A DNA stretch of 64,000 nt. Origin: Sphingomonas oryzagri. GTDB lineage: Bacteria > Pseudomonadota > Alphaproteobacteria > Sphingomonadales > Sphingomonadaceae. The stretch is from contig NZ_JARYGZ010000001.1 in NCBI RefSeq assembly GCF_029906645.1, positions 2,538,084-2,602,083 of the forward strand. The letters run 5' to 3'. Position numbers and translations under genes: made by a program. Below the pieces are notes generated by a model. It was not told the DNA's origin, ran no database searches, and saw only the letters and a program-made list of their open reading frames with translations. Shown here piece after piece: positions 41,717-50,760 of this stretch (its first letter is position 1; each line of letters begins with the position of its first letter).

Positions 41717-44313
41717 AACTTGTAACCCAGGCGCGCGCCGACCGTGCGCGGCGGCTGGATCACGTAATAGTTGGTGTAGGAGCAGGAACCGCACTCCTGG
41801 AAGGTGGAGATATCCGCCTTCACGTCGAACAGGTTGGTGACGAACAGCTCCGCCGACATCTTCTTCCACTCAAGCCCGGTGGCGAGATCGACCAGGGTGA
41901 AATCCCTGAGCGTCGGCACCGGATCGTCCACCGCGCCGAGACGCAGCGCCGAGCTTGCCTTGCTCTGGAAGGTGATCGCGCCCTGGATATGCGCCTTCAT
42001 GTCGTCGCCCACCGCGAATTCGTAGCGGCCGACGGTGTTGAGCTTGTATTTCGGCGCGACCGGCAGGCGGGTGCCCTTGGGCGCGACGATGCTGTTGCCA
42101 TCCTCAGCGCAGGTATAGGTCGGGTCGTCGACCGCGCAGAGGTTCGACCGCAGCTTGCCATCGGTATAGGCGGCCGTCGTCGTAAAGGTCAGGCCCGGCG
42201 TCGGCACCAGGGTGAAATCGGTCTCGATGCCCTTGATCCGCGCGTTCGGGCCGTTGTGGATTTCGGTGAAGCTGTTCTGGCCGAGGAAGCTGTACTGGAA
42301 ATGCTTCCAGTCCTGCCAGAAGAAGGCCGCGTTCCAGCGCACGGTATGGTCCGCCCAGCTTGTCTTGAAGCCGACTTCGTAGTTGGTCAGGAAATCCGGC
42401 TGATAGGGCTGCAGATCGGCACGGCGATTGATGCCGCCTGGGCGGAAGCCGCGCGACCAGGTGGCGTAGACCATCTTGTCCGGCGCGAATTTCCAGGTGA
42501 GGTTCAGGCGGTGGATGAAGCCGTCATCCTTGGTCCGCTTGGGGCTGATCGAGCCGTCCGAATTGTAGACGCCGAGGTTGGTGCAGGGGCCAAGGCCCTG
42601 CGCAGCAGGCGCGAAGTCCCGGTTCACCGCGATCTGGTTGCCCTCCGCGTCACGTACGATGACGGTGCCGCCATCGGTGGTGAAGCAACCGGGCACGCCG
42701 GTCCGCGAGCTGCCGGCGGCATTGGTCGCGGCACCGCCGCCGATCGTGTAATTCGGGTTCAGGCCGAAGCCGAAGAAGCCGATCAGCGAGTTGTCGTACT
42801 TGTAGTAACGCAGGCCGCCGGTCAGCGTCAGGCTGTGGGTGATGTCGTATGCGGCCTCGCCGAACACCGCATAATCCTTGTCGATGCGGTTCTGGTCGGT
42901 GAGCCACAGCGTGCCGGGGTGGCCGTTGACCGAAAGGTCGTCGGCGAGGCCGGTCACCTGATAATCCTGAATGATGTGATGTTCCTGGCGCTGGTAGAAC
43001 AGGCCGCCCGTGATGCGCAGCGGATTGCTCTGCGGGGACGAGATGCGCAGTTCCTGGCTGACCTTGTTGAAGCTGTCCTTGCCGACGATCCGCTGGATCG
43101 GATTGATCGTGTTTCCGGCATTGTCCTGAAAATAGAAATAGTTGGCGAGGCCACCCTGCGCCGCATAGAGATCATGATCATATTGCGTGGCGTAATCGGT
43201 ATAGTCGCTCGACGAGTTGATCTTCCGCCACAGATAGGCGCCCGTATAGGTCAGATCCCAGTTGCCGATCTTGCCCTCGATGGTGAGCGCACCCTGCACG
43301 TAGCGATCGTGGTTATATTCGGGCAGGAAGTGCTGCACCGACAGGCCCGGCAGGTTCGGATCGTAGCCGAACGAGCCGTGGTTCTTCTGGTCCTGCCCGA
43401 AGACGGTCGCCGTCGCGGTCCAGTTGTCGTTGAGGTCGACCTTCAACGCGCCGCGGCCGCCGAAGACGTCCACGTCGTTGTAGTTCTTCTTCACGAAATC
43501 CTTGTTGTTGATCGTGATGCCGGGATCGTAGCCGGCCGGCACGCCCTGGTCCTGCCCGCCCGGCGCGACGCCGCCCGTATAGCCGGGGCTGGCATCGTCT
43601 TTCTGGCCGATGAAGGTCCGCGTGCCGGGAATGTTGTCGATATAGCCGGCGTCATGCTCGTAGAAGCCGACGATGCGCACCGCCATGCGATCGTTGATCG
43701 GGGCGTTGACGAAACCCTCGACCTTGCCGCCCTGGCTGCCATGCGCGACGGTGTTCCCCTCGACGTCGATCGCGCCGTAGAATTTGGAGGTGTCGGGCTT
43801 GTTGGTGATCAGGCGGATGGTGCCCGATTCCGACGACGCGCCGTACAGCGTGCCCTGCGGCCCCGACAGCGCCTCGATACGCGCCATGTCGTAGATATGG
43901 ACGTCCAGCGTGCCGCCGATCGTGGTGATCGGCTGCTCGTCCAGATAGGTGCCGACCGACGGCAGCGAGCCGGAATGGTTGCCGTCGCCGCCCGAGGCGA
44001 CGCCGCGGATATAGACGGTGGTGACGCCCGGCTGGCTGGTCTGGAAGGTGACGCTGGGCAGCGACTTGGTGTAATCGTTGAAATTGGCGATGTTGAGCTG
44101 GTCGAGCTTCTCGGCGGTGATCGCCTGGATGCTGATCGGCACCTTCTGGATATTCTCGGAGCGCTTCTGCGCGGTCACGATGATCTCGCCATTCTCCGGC
44201 GGCAGGGGTGCCGCGGCAGGCGTCGGCGCGGTCTGCGCGGCAACCGGCGCCGACAGCGCCGCCAGAGCGGTGGACGCAAGAAGCAAAGCCGGAACCGGCT
44301 TACGAATAAACAT
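41713..44313 (-). CDS. TonB-dependent outer-membrane receptor
   Basis: An 866-residue outer-membrane transporter. Signal peptide to about residue 26 (ASTALAALSAPVAAQ), TonB-box-like GEIIVTAQKRSE, plug domain to about residue 190 (PSVTFQTSQPGVTTVYIRGV; RIEALSGPQGTLYGASSESG), then the 22-strand barrel ending with the terminal aromatic GARLGYKF. It resembles the CirA/FecA group without an N-terminal signalling extension. The ligand is unknown; its position between sulfotransferase and amidohydrolase genes suggests a peptide or N-acyl amino acid. An AT-rich upstream region has a palindrome (44347). Confidence 0.94.
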   Translation of the reverse strand: MFIRKPVPALLLASTALAALSAPVAAQTAPTPAAAPLPPENGEIIVTAQKRSENIQKVPISIQAITAEKLDQLNIANFNDYTKSLPSVTFQTSQPGVTTVYIRGVASGGDGNHSGSLPSVGTYLDEQPITTIGGTLDVHIYDMARIEALSGPQGTLYGASSESGTIRLITNKPDTSKFYGAIDVEGNTVAHGSQGGKVEGFVNAPINDRMAVRIVGFYEHDAGYIDNIPGTRTFIGQKDDASPGYTGGVAPGGQDQGVPAGYDPGITINNKDFVKKNYNDVDVFGGRGALKVDLNDNWTATATVFGQDQKNHGSFGYDPNLPGLSVQHFLPEYNHDRYVQGALTIEGKIGNWDLTYTGAYLWRKINSSSDYTDYATQYDHDLYAAQGGLANYFYFQDNAGNTINPIQRIVGKDSFNKVSQELRISSPQSNPLRITGGLFYQRQEHHIIQDYQVTGLADDLSVNGHPGTLWLTDQNRIDKDYAVFGEAAYDITHSLTLTGGLRYYKYDNSLIGFFGFGLNPNYTIGGGAATNAAGSSRTGVPGCFTTDGGTVIVRDAEGNQIAVNRDFAPAAQGLGPCTNLGVYNSDGSISPKRTKDDGFIHRLNLTWKFAPDKMVYATWSRGFRPGGINRRADLQPYQPDFLTNYEVGFKTSWADHTVRWNAAFFWQDWKHFQYSFLGQNSFTEIHNGPNARIKGIETDFTLVPTPGLTFTTTAAYTDGKLRSNLCAVDDPTYTCAEDGNSIVAPKGTRLPVAPKYKLNTVGRYEFAVGDDMKAHIQGAITFQSKASSALRLGAVDDPVPTLRDFTLVDLATGLEWKKMSAELFVTNLFDVKADISTFQECGSCSYTNYYVIQPPRTVGARLGYKF

Positions 44314-44330
44314 TGCGGGTGCCCCTTTTT

Positions 44331-44372
44331 ATATATTTGTCAAACGCTGTTACTCGAACGAAACAGTGTCAA
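44331..44372 (-). promoter_or_regulatory. Putative promoter/operator of the TonB receptor gene
   Basis: Two TTGACA hexamers on the minus strand (44372-44367 and 44343-44338), the imperfect palindrome CTGTTACTCGAACGAAACAG (44347-44366, arms CTGTT/AACAG) and a TATATAAA run just after. Exact -35/-10 pairing is not resolved. Confidence 0.4.
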
Positions 44373-44420
44373 GCGCCCCTTCGGCTCCTCATTATATTGC
44401 GCTGCCGCATGGCAAATTTG

Positions 44421-46409
44421 TCACGCAGCCGGCACGTTCGGATAGGTGTCGAGCACCGGGCCGAGCGCTTCCCTGAGCGGCCCGAGCCAGCGATCGAAGC
44501 GCTTCCACTGCTCCATGCCCTCGCGAAAGATCGGCTGGCGCACCTGCTCGGACGAGGCGGTGCGCACCGCGCGCTGCGTCTCGTGGAAGCGCAGGCACGC
44601 ATCCTCGAACGGCAGGCCGAGGGCGGCGAGCAGGGCACGCGTCTCGCCCTCCTGATCCTCGACCATCCGCTCGTAGAAGACGCGGTGCGCAGCACCGGGC
44701 GCCACGCGATCGAGATGCGCCATCCAGCGCACGTAATCGCGATAATAATGGCCGATGTCGGCGAGATCGTAGGTAAAAGACTGCCCGCGCGCGAAATGCT
44801 GTTTGAAGTTGGACAGGCAGCAGCCGAGCGGGTGGCGTCGGGCATCGACGATCTTCGCATTGGGCAGGATCAGCTTGATGAAGCCGGTATGCGCCCAGTT
44901 ATTCGGCATCTTGTCGATGAAGAAGGGGCGTGCCGTCTTGCGCTGGATCCGCGTGCGATCGAGATAGGCCTCGCCCAGCGCGCGCACCGACGCGCGATCG
45001 AGACCGCCGACCTTGGCGGGGCCGACCTCCATCACCAAAGCGGCGATGTCGGGCAGTTCGCTGGTCCCCTCCACTTGGCTGTGGCTGGCGAGGATCTGCT
45101 CGATCAGCGTCGATCCCGATCGCGGCAGGGAGACCACGAAGATCGGATCGGCGGCGGGGCAGCCCCAGCCCTCGCGCGCGGCGAAGAAGTCCGGCGTGTA
45201 GATCGCCTCGGCGCGGGCGACCGCGCGGGTCAGTTCGGCGGCGTCATAGTCGATCGCCGCGCGCCGGCCGCGATTGCCCCCAACATAATGGGCGAACGAG
45301 GCCTCGGCATCGCCGGCATCCTCCTCCGCCTTGCCGAGCGCGAATTCGAGGTGGAATCGATCCTCTCCGTCGAGGTCGGGCGTCTCCAGCGCCGCCCGCA
45401 TCGCCGCACGATCCTCGTCCGAAAAGCGATAGGTCTTGAGGTTGGCGAGGCTCCACCACGCCTCGCCCAGTTCCGGCCGCATCGCGATGGCGCGGCGATA
45501 GGCGGCAATGCTCTCCTCCTGCTCGCCCAGCGTCTTGAGCATGTGGCCGAGGCTCATCCACACCTTGGGCTGATGGGGATAGCCGGCGAGCACGCGCCGG
45601 TAGATCGCGATCGCCTGCGCGAAATCGCCGGTGCCGCTGAGTATCGCGGCCTTGAGGTTGAGGTAGGAGGGATTGCCCGGATCGGCGGCCAGCAACGGAT
45701 CGATCGCGGCGAGCGCATCCTCGCCCCGCCCCTGACGGTGGAGCACCAGCGCATGGTTGTGCCGCGCCGCGACGAAGCCCGGTGCCAGCTCGATCGCGCG
45801 CTCCAGCAGGTTTCCGGCGTCGCGATAGCGGCCGAGCCGGCCGGCGATCTCGGCGAGCATCCGGATCGCGGCGACGTCGGTGGGGCGCTGCTTCAGCCGG
45901 TCGCGCAGGATCGGCTCGGCGATGTCGAGGCGGTTGTCGGACAGCGCCAGCGCCGCCTGCATCAGCGCCGGATCGCTGGTCGAGGCGCGCACGCCCGCGA
46001 GATAGGCGTGATCGGCGCCCGCCTCGTCTCCGCCCAGCCGCAGCACGTCGGCGAGCGCCGTCCAGCCCTCCGCCATGTCGGGCTTGAGCTCGGTCGCGCG
46101 GCGCAGCGCGGTGGTGGCGGCGGGCGCATCGCCCGCGAGATAATGCGTGAGGCCCAATTCGAGCGCGGTCGCGGCGGATCGCGGCTGGTCGGCGAACAGC
46201 CCGGCCAGCGTCACGCGCGCGCCATCGAGATCGCCGGAGAGCCGCTGCGCCCGTCCCTTGACCAGCAGCGCCTGCGGCATGTTCGGCACCGCGCGCAGGA
46301 TTTCGTCGGCCTGCATCAGCGCGAGATCGGGCCGGCTCGCGGCCATGCGCTCGGCATGGGCCAAGGCCTCGCCGATCGATCCCGTCGCGTGAGAAGCGCT
46401 GCTCGCCAC
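44421..46409 (-). CDS. TPR-repeat sulfotransferase 1 (tyrosylprotein-sulfotransferase-like)
   Basis: A 662-residue cytoplasmic protein. Residues about 15-340 are helical TPR repeats (34-residue units such as YLNLKAAILSGTGDFAQAIAIYRRVLAGYP). The C-terminal 250 residues are a sulfotransferase: 5' PAPS loop IFVVSLPRSGSTLIEQILAS (LPRSGST at 428-434) and the 3'-phosphate segment AKIVDARRHPLGCCLSNF. Start GTG 46409 has AAGGGGG four bases upstream; an in-frame ATG at 46448 is the alternative. It has a paralogue upstream (46563). The TPR part probably binds the acceptor protein or peptide. Confidence 0.9.
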   Translation of the reverse strand: MASSASHATGSIGEALAHAERMAASRPDLALMQADEILRAVPNMPQALLVKGRAQRLSGDLDGARVTLAGLFADQPRSAATALELGLTHYLAGDAPAATTALRRATELKPDMAEGWTALADVLRLGGDEAGADHAYLAGVRASTSDPALMQAALALSDNRLDIAEPILRDRLKQRPTDVAAIRMLAEIAGRLGRYRDAGNLLERAIELAPGFVAARHNHALVLHRQGRGEDALAAIDPLLAADPGNPSYLNLKAAILSGTGDFAQAIAIYRRVLAGYPHQPKVWMSLGHMLKTLGEQEESIAAYRRAIAMRPELGEAWWSLANLKTYRFSDEDRAAMRAALETPDLDGEDRFHLEFALGKAEEDAGDAEASFAHYVGGNRGRRAAIDYDAAELTRAVARAEAIYTPDFFAAREGWGCPAADPIFVVSLPRSGSTLIEQILASHSQVEGTSELPDIAALVMEVGPAKVGGLDRASVRALGEAYLDRTRIQRKTARPFFIDKMPNNWAHTGFIKLILPNAKIVDARRHPLGCCLSNFKQHFARGQSFTYDLADIGHYYRDYVRWMAHLDRVAPGAAHRVFYERMVEDQEGETRALLAALGLPFEDACLRFHETQRAVRTASSEQVRQPIFREGMEQWKRFDRWLGPLREALGPVLDTYPNVPAA

Positions 46410-46562
46410 AAACCCCCTTCGGCAACGCGCTGGCGCATCGCCGGGCACGAATGAACATCCCGCGACGGGGCTGTGTCAACGGCCATGTTGCAGCGCGATG
46501 ACGATTATCGGACGATCGTGCAACAAGACGACAGGGACGCGCGACGAACCGTTGCGTCCGCC

Positions 46563-48197
46563 CTATCCGGCGAGATCGGCGGGCACATCCGGATAGGCAT
46601 CGACGACCGAGCCGAGCGCCGCGCGCATCGGCCCGAGCCATGGATCGAACCGCCGCCAGCGATCGATCGCATCGGCCGTGATCGGCCGGCGCACCTGCTC
46701 GGCACTCGGCGTGCGGACGGCGCGGGAATTCTGCCAGAAGGCGAGGCACGCCGGCTCGAACCGCAAGCTCAGCCGGGCGAGCAGCGCGCGCACCTCGGCC
46801 TCCGGATCCGCCACCAGCCGCTCGTAGAGCAGGCGGTGGACATGGCCCGGCGTCACCCGGTCCACATCGGCCATCGCGCCCACATAATCGCGGTAGAAAC
46901 GGCCGAGATCGGCGAGATCGTAGCTGAACGCCTGGCCCACCGCGAAATTCTGGGTGAAGCAGGACCAGCCGCAGGCCAGCGGGTGACGGCGCACATCGAC
47001 GATCCGAGCATTGGGCAGGATCAGCCGGATCAGCCCGACATGCATCCAGTTGTTGGGCATCTTGTCGACGAAGAACGGCCTTCCCAGGCGCCGCTGCTCG
47101 CGCGTGCGATCGAGATAGGCCTCGCCCAGCAGACGACGATCCGCCGGCAGGAGATCGGCGAGCATCTCGGGATAGCAAGCGGGATCGCGGCCTGCGAGAC
47201 TGGCGGCGATCGCCATCAGATCGGGCAGTTCGCCCAATCCCTCGACTTCGGAATGGCTGGCGAGGATCTGTTCGACCAGCGTCGATCCCGATCGCGGCAG
47301 GCCGACGACGAAGATCGGATCGGGGGCGAGGCACCCCCCTTCTCCGCGCGCCGCGATCAGCGCGGGCGTGAACACCGCCGCCTCCCGCGCGCATTGCGCC
47401 TGCGTGGCGGCCGCATCGTAGGGCGTCTGAGCGCGGCGGATGCGGTTCGCCTCGGCATAAGCGGCGAAGGCGCCGGCATCCTCGCCCGCATCGGCCAGCG
47501 CCTTGCCGAGCGCGAAGTGCAGGTGCGCGCGATCGGTGGGATCGGCCGCCGTCTCCAGCGCGGCGCCCATCGCGGCGATGTCCTGCGCGGAGAAACGCTG
47601 CGTCTTGAGGTTGGCGAGGCTCCACCACGCCACGCCGAGATCCGGCCGGGCGACGAGCGCGGAGCGATAGGCTGCGACCGCGCCCTCGATCCGGCCAAGA
47701 TGCGTCCGCACGTTGCCGAGCGCGATCCACCCCGCGGCCTCGCCCGGATGCCGCGCCAGCATCGCGGAGAGCGCCTCGTCCGCAGTTGTGAGAGCCCCGC
47801 TTTCGATCAGCGCGCCGGCCCTGAGCAGCACCAGCGCCGGCTCGTCCGGATGCCCGGCGAGCAGGGGCGCAAGCTGCTCCAGCGCCTCGTCGAGATGCCG
47901 CCGGCGCACCAGCAGGCGGACGAGCGCCTCCCGCGCGGCGCCGAAATCGGGCGCCAGATCGATCGCGCGGCCCAGCATCCGGAGCGCGTCCTCGCGCCGC
48001 CCCGCGCCGGCCAGCAGTTCGGCCATGAGATGGAGCGCCGCGACATCGGTCGGCCGTTCGCGCAATCGCTCGCGCAACGCCTGCTCGGCCTGCGCCGGCC
48101 GCCGGTCGAGCCATGCCGTCGCCGCCATGGCCAGCAGGGCATCGTCACCGTCGGCCAGTCGCCGGATCGCCGCCGCCGAGCCGACCCAGCCGGTCAT
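46563..48197 (-). CDS. TPR-repeat sulfotransferase 2 (paralogue)
   Basis: A 544-residue protein with the same plan as its neighbour but fewer repeats (TPR about 15-215). PAPS loop FVVGLPRSGSTLVEQILAS (LPRSGST at 300-306), ARIVDVRRHPLACGWSCFTQNF and DKMPNNW blocks are nearly identical to those of the first copy, showing tandem duplication with divergence. It starts at ATG 48197 by overlap with the TetR stop (ATGA). A 153-base gap separates it from copy 1. Confidence 0.9.
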   Translation of the reverse strand: MTGWVGSAAAIRRLADGDDALLAMAATAWLDRRPAQAEQALRERLRERPTDVAALHLMAELLAGAGRREDALRMLGRAIDLAPDFGAAREALVRLLVRRRHLDEALEQLAPLLAGHPDEPALVLLRAGALIESGALTTADEALSAMLARHPGEAAGWIALGNVRTHLGRIEGAVAAYRSALVARPDLGVAWWSLANLKTQRFSAQDIAAMGAALETAADPTDRAHLHFALGKALADAGEDAGAFAAYAEANRIRRAQTPYDAAATQAQCAREAAVFTPALIAARGEGGCLAPDPIFVVGLPRSGSTLVEQILASHSEVEGLGELPDLMAIAASLAGRDPACYPEMLADLLPADRRLLGEAYLDRTREQRRLGRPFFVDKMPNNWMHVGLIRLILPNARIVDVRRHPLACGWSCFTQNFAVGQAFSYDLADLGRFYRDYVGAMADVDRVTPGHVHRLLYERLVADPEAEVRALLARLSLRFEPACLAFWQNSRAVRTPSAEQVRRPITADAIDRWRRFDPWLGPMRAALGSVVDAYPDVPADLAG

Positions 48198-48781
48198 GCC
48201 AGCAAGGCGTCGATCCAGCGCCGCGCCAGCGCCGCCGCCTCTTCCGCCGAGAAGACGCTTCGGTCGAGGCAAAGCTCCAGCCACAGCCCGTCGACCAGTG
48301 CGGTGATCGCCACCGCCTCCAGCCGGTGATCGCCTTTGCCGCCGCAATCGGCGAGCAGCCGCTCCATCGCCGCGCGGAAGCCGCCATAGCTCTCGGCATG
48401 GGCGGCGGAGACCAGCGGCATCGACTTGGTGAGGCCGAGCAGCCCCAGCCAGGTGCCCAGCAGTTCCTCGTCCATCACCGGCGGCAGGAAGTTGCCGATC
48501 ACATAGGCTTCGAGGCGCGCGCGGGGGTCGTCCCCCGCCGCCTCCACCGCCGCCGCCAGCGCCTCGCCGACGCGTTCGGACACCTGGCGGTAGGTGGCCG
48601 CGATGAGCGGCTCGACACCCTCGAAATGGTGCGTGACGAGGCCCGGCGACACGCCGGCCTCGCCCGCGATGGTGCGCACCGATACGCCGCCCGCACCATG
48701 TTTGGCGAGCGACCGGGCGGTGGCGTCGATCAGCGCCTGCCGCCGCTCGGCCGGCGCGCGCCGGTAGCTGGGGCGCAGCAT
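48194..48781 (-). CDS. TetR/AcrR-family transcriptional regulator (BetI-like)
   Basis: A 195-residue repressor-type protein. Helix-turn-helix in residues about 15-60: RQALIDATARSLAKHGAGGVSVRTIAGEAGVSPGLVTHHF. The C-terminal ligand domain has the BetI-like helix pattern (LPPVMDEELLGTWLGLLG). Start ATG 48781 overlaps the M20 peptidase stop (ATGA); a longer frame from 48817 is less likely. It sits inside the operon it may control, the peptidase before it and the sulfotransferase after it. The ligand is unknown. Confidence 0.9.
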   Translation of the reverse strand: MLRPSYRRAPAERRQALIDATARSLAKHGAGGVSVRTIAGEAGVSPGLVTHHFEGVEPLIAATYRQVSERVGEALAAAVEAAGDDPRARLEAYVIGNFLPPVMDEELLGTWLGLLGLTKSMPLVSAAHAESYGGFRAAMERLLADCGGKGDHRLEAVAITALVDGLWLELCLDRSVFSAEEAAALARRWIDALLA

Positions 48782-50169
48782 CAGTCGGCGGCCAGCGTCG
48801 TCAGCAGGCTGTGCCATTGGCGCAGCGCGCCGGGGATCGCATCGACCGGCGAGCGTTCGTTCAGGCCGTGGGCGAAATCGTCCGACGGCTTCATGAACGC
48901 GCCCGACACGCCATAGCTCGGGATGCCGACCGCGCGGAAATAGAGGCTGTCGCTGGCGCCCGCCGACATGCTCGGCACGATCTCGACACCCGGCCGGTTG
49001 GCCTCGACGGCCTTCTTGACCGCCGCCATGATCCGGGGGCTGAGCGGCGAGGCATCGCTGGAAGTCGGGTTGCCGAGCGTGGTGAACTTGGCGTCGGGAT
49101 CGTCGACCACCTTCTTCAGCGTGGCCTCGATCTCGGGAATCTTCACGCCGGGGAAGATGCGGCAGTTGACCGACACGGCGGCGCGCTGCGGCAGCGCGTT
49201 CAGCGCATGGCCGCCCGACAGCATCGTCGCGACGCAGGTGGTGCGCACCTGGCCGACGAACTCGGGATCGGCGGACAGCTCGTCGGCGGCCTCGCTATCC
49301 TTGGGGTTGGCGGCGAAGCGCTGCATCGCCTGGCCCAGCGAGCCGGGCGTCCGCTTCGCCATCGCGGAGAGATAGGCGACGGTCAGCTCGTTCGCCTGGG
49401 GCGGGAACTGGTAGGCGGCGATCCGGTCGATCGCCTTCGCGACGCGGTAGATCGGGTTGTCGGCCACCTTGCCCGGCCGGCTGGAATGGCCGCCGGCGCT
49501 GGTGAAGGCGATCTCGAAATCGGCATAGGTCTTCTCGCCCGCCTGCAGCCCGTAGAGCAGGGGCTTGCCGCTCTCGTCCAGCGTGCCGCCGCCGCCGTCG
49601 CCGTTGAGCACGATGTCGGCGCCCTTCAGTTTCTTCGCCAGCGCCTGCGCGGTGTGCATGTCGGTCTCCTCGTCGCCGGACAGCGCGAGGATGATGGTGC
49701 GTTTCGGCCTGAGGCCCTGCTGCTTCATGGTGGTGAGCGCGGTGATCACCACCGACACGTCGAACTTGTCGTCGATCGCGCCGCGGCCATAGGTGTAACC
49801 GTTCTCGACCACGGCCTTGAACGGACTGCGCGTCCAGTCCTTCGGATCGGCGGCCACCACGTCCATATGATCCGAGATGACGATCGGCTTGAGCGACGGG
49901 TCGCTACCCTTCCACGTCGCCTCCAGCGTGCCGGTCTCGCCGATCGGGGTGAACACGACGTCGGAGGGGGCGAACCCGCCCTTCACCAGCACGCCCTTCA
50001 GATAGGCGGCATAGGCCGGCACCTGATGATGGCCCTCGACCGTCTGAAACCCGATCGACGCCTTCAACAGATCCAGCGCGCGGCCCGCCTCGTCCGGCTG
50101 GGGGGCGGCCGCCGCGGCACTGCCCGAGATCGCCGCCATCGCCGCCAGGGCCATCCCGAAACGCACCAT
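48781..50169 (-). CDS. Secreted M20-family metallopeptidase
   Basis: A 462-residue zinc carboxypeptidase/aminoacylase-type enzyme. A signal peptide (MVRFGMALAAMAAISGSAAAAAP) sends it to the periplasm. Metal sites: SDHMDVVAADP, GRGAIDDKFDVSV, SGDEETDMHTAQ and the dimerisation domain start GGHSSRPGK. The start ATG 50169 follows AGGGGG. The gene opens the six-gene minus-strand locus and is divergent from the PDZ-two-component operon, 102 bases away. With the amidohydrolase at the other end it brackets the sulfotransferases and receptor. Confidence 0.92.
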   Translation of the reverse strand: MVRFGMALAAMAAISGSAAAAAPQPDEAGRALDLLKASIGFQTVEGHHQVPAYAAYLKGVLVKGGFAPSDVVFTPIGETGTLEATWKGSDPSLKPIVISDHMDVVAADPKDWTRSPFKAVVENGYTYGRGAIDDKFDVSVVITALTTMKQQGLRPKRTIILALSGDEETDMHTAQALAKKLKGADIVLNGDGGGGTLDESGKPLLYGLQAGEKTYADFEIAFTSAGGHSSRPGKVADNPIYRVAKAIDRIAAYQFPPQANELTVAYLSAMAKRTPGSLGQAMQRFAANPKDSEAADELSADPEFVGQVRTTCVATMLSGGHALNALPQRAAVSVNCRIFPGVKIPEIEATLKKVVDDPDAKFTTLGNPTSSDASPLSPRIMAAVKKAVEANRPGVEIVPSMSAGASDSLYFRAVGIPSYGVSGAFMKPSDDFAHGLNERSPVDAIPGALRQWHSLLTTLAAD

Positions 50170-50271
50170 ATACCCCCTGAATTTTCGCCGGTTTCCGCCA
50201 ACCGTATCGCCGCGCGACCGCCAGTCAACCGAGCGGCGCGGCGTGCATGAACAAAAGGTCATGTCATCCCC

Positions 50272-50760
50272 ATGGCAGGGCAAGTGGTCGCGCCCGAAAA
50301 GACCGGCATGGCAGCGTATCGTCACGCCATGGATCAGCGCGGGGGAAACTGGCTTGCGATCGGCATAGGTGCCGTCGTGGCGGCGCTGCTGCTCATCCTC
50401 GTTCTGGCCGAGCGCGGCACCTTCCGCCTGCGCGACGGCGCCGTCGCGTCCGCCCTGCCCGGCATCACCCTCGACAACAGCGTCGATCACATGCCCGTCG
50501 TCACCAGCGTCCGCTCCGACGGCGAGGCCGAGCGTGTCGGCATCCGCGCCGGCGACGAGATCGAGGCGGTGGACGGCTACCGTGTCCGCGACGTGGCCGG
50601 ATTGCGCTCCGCCCTGCTCTCCGATCGCGAGGACAAGCTCGCCCTTCATATCAGGCGGGGAGATACGCTATGGACGGTCGCTCTCGATCGCAGCGAACCT
50701 GCGATCGGCAACGCGGTGGCGGTGGAAAACAGGAATGGCCCAGAAAATCCTGCTGATTGA
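50272..50760 (+). CDS. Small membrane-anchored PDZ-domain protein
   Basis: A 162-residue protein: one hydrophobic segment (NWLAIGIGAVVAALLLILVLA, about residues 25-47) puts the rest in the periplasm, where a PDZ domain (about 78-148; VVTSVRSDGEAERVGIRAGDEIEAVDG) could bind the C-terminal end of a substrate. Possible starts are 50272, 50308 and 50329; none has a clear ribosome-binding site. It overlaps the OmpR-type gene by 26 bases, so the three genes form one operon. It has no protease domain. Confidence 0.8.
   Translation: MAGQVVAPEKTGMAAYRHAMDQRGGNWLAIGIGAVVAALLLILVLAERGTFRLRDGAVASALPGITLDNSVDHMPVVTSVRSDGEAERVGIRAGDEIEAVDGYRVRDVAGLRSALLSDREDKLALHIRRGDTLWTVALDRSEPAIGNAVAVENRNGPENPAD

Noticed and set aside
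41989-44445. An 818-codon plus-strand frame opposite the TonB receptor
   Set aside because: Antisense shadow; the receptor frame has signal peptide, plug and terminal aromatic residue.
45244-48114. A 956-codon open frame on the minus strand across both sulfotransferase genes
   Set aside because: Its translation is low-complexity alanine/arginine-rich sequence, it lies in the wrong frame relative to two strong families, and long alternative frames are expected in GC-rich DNA.
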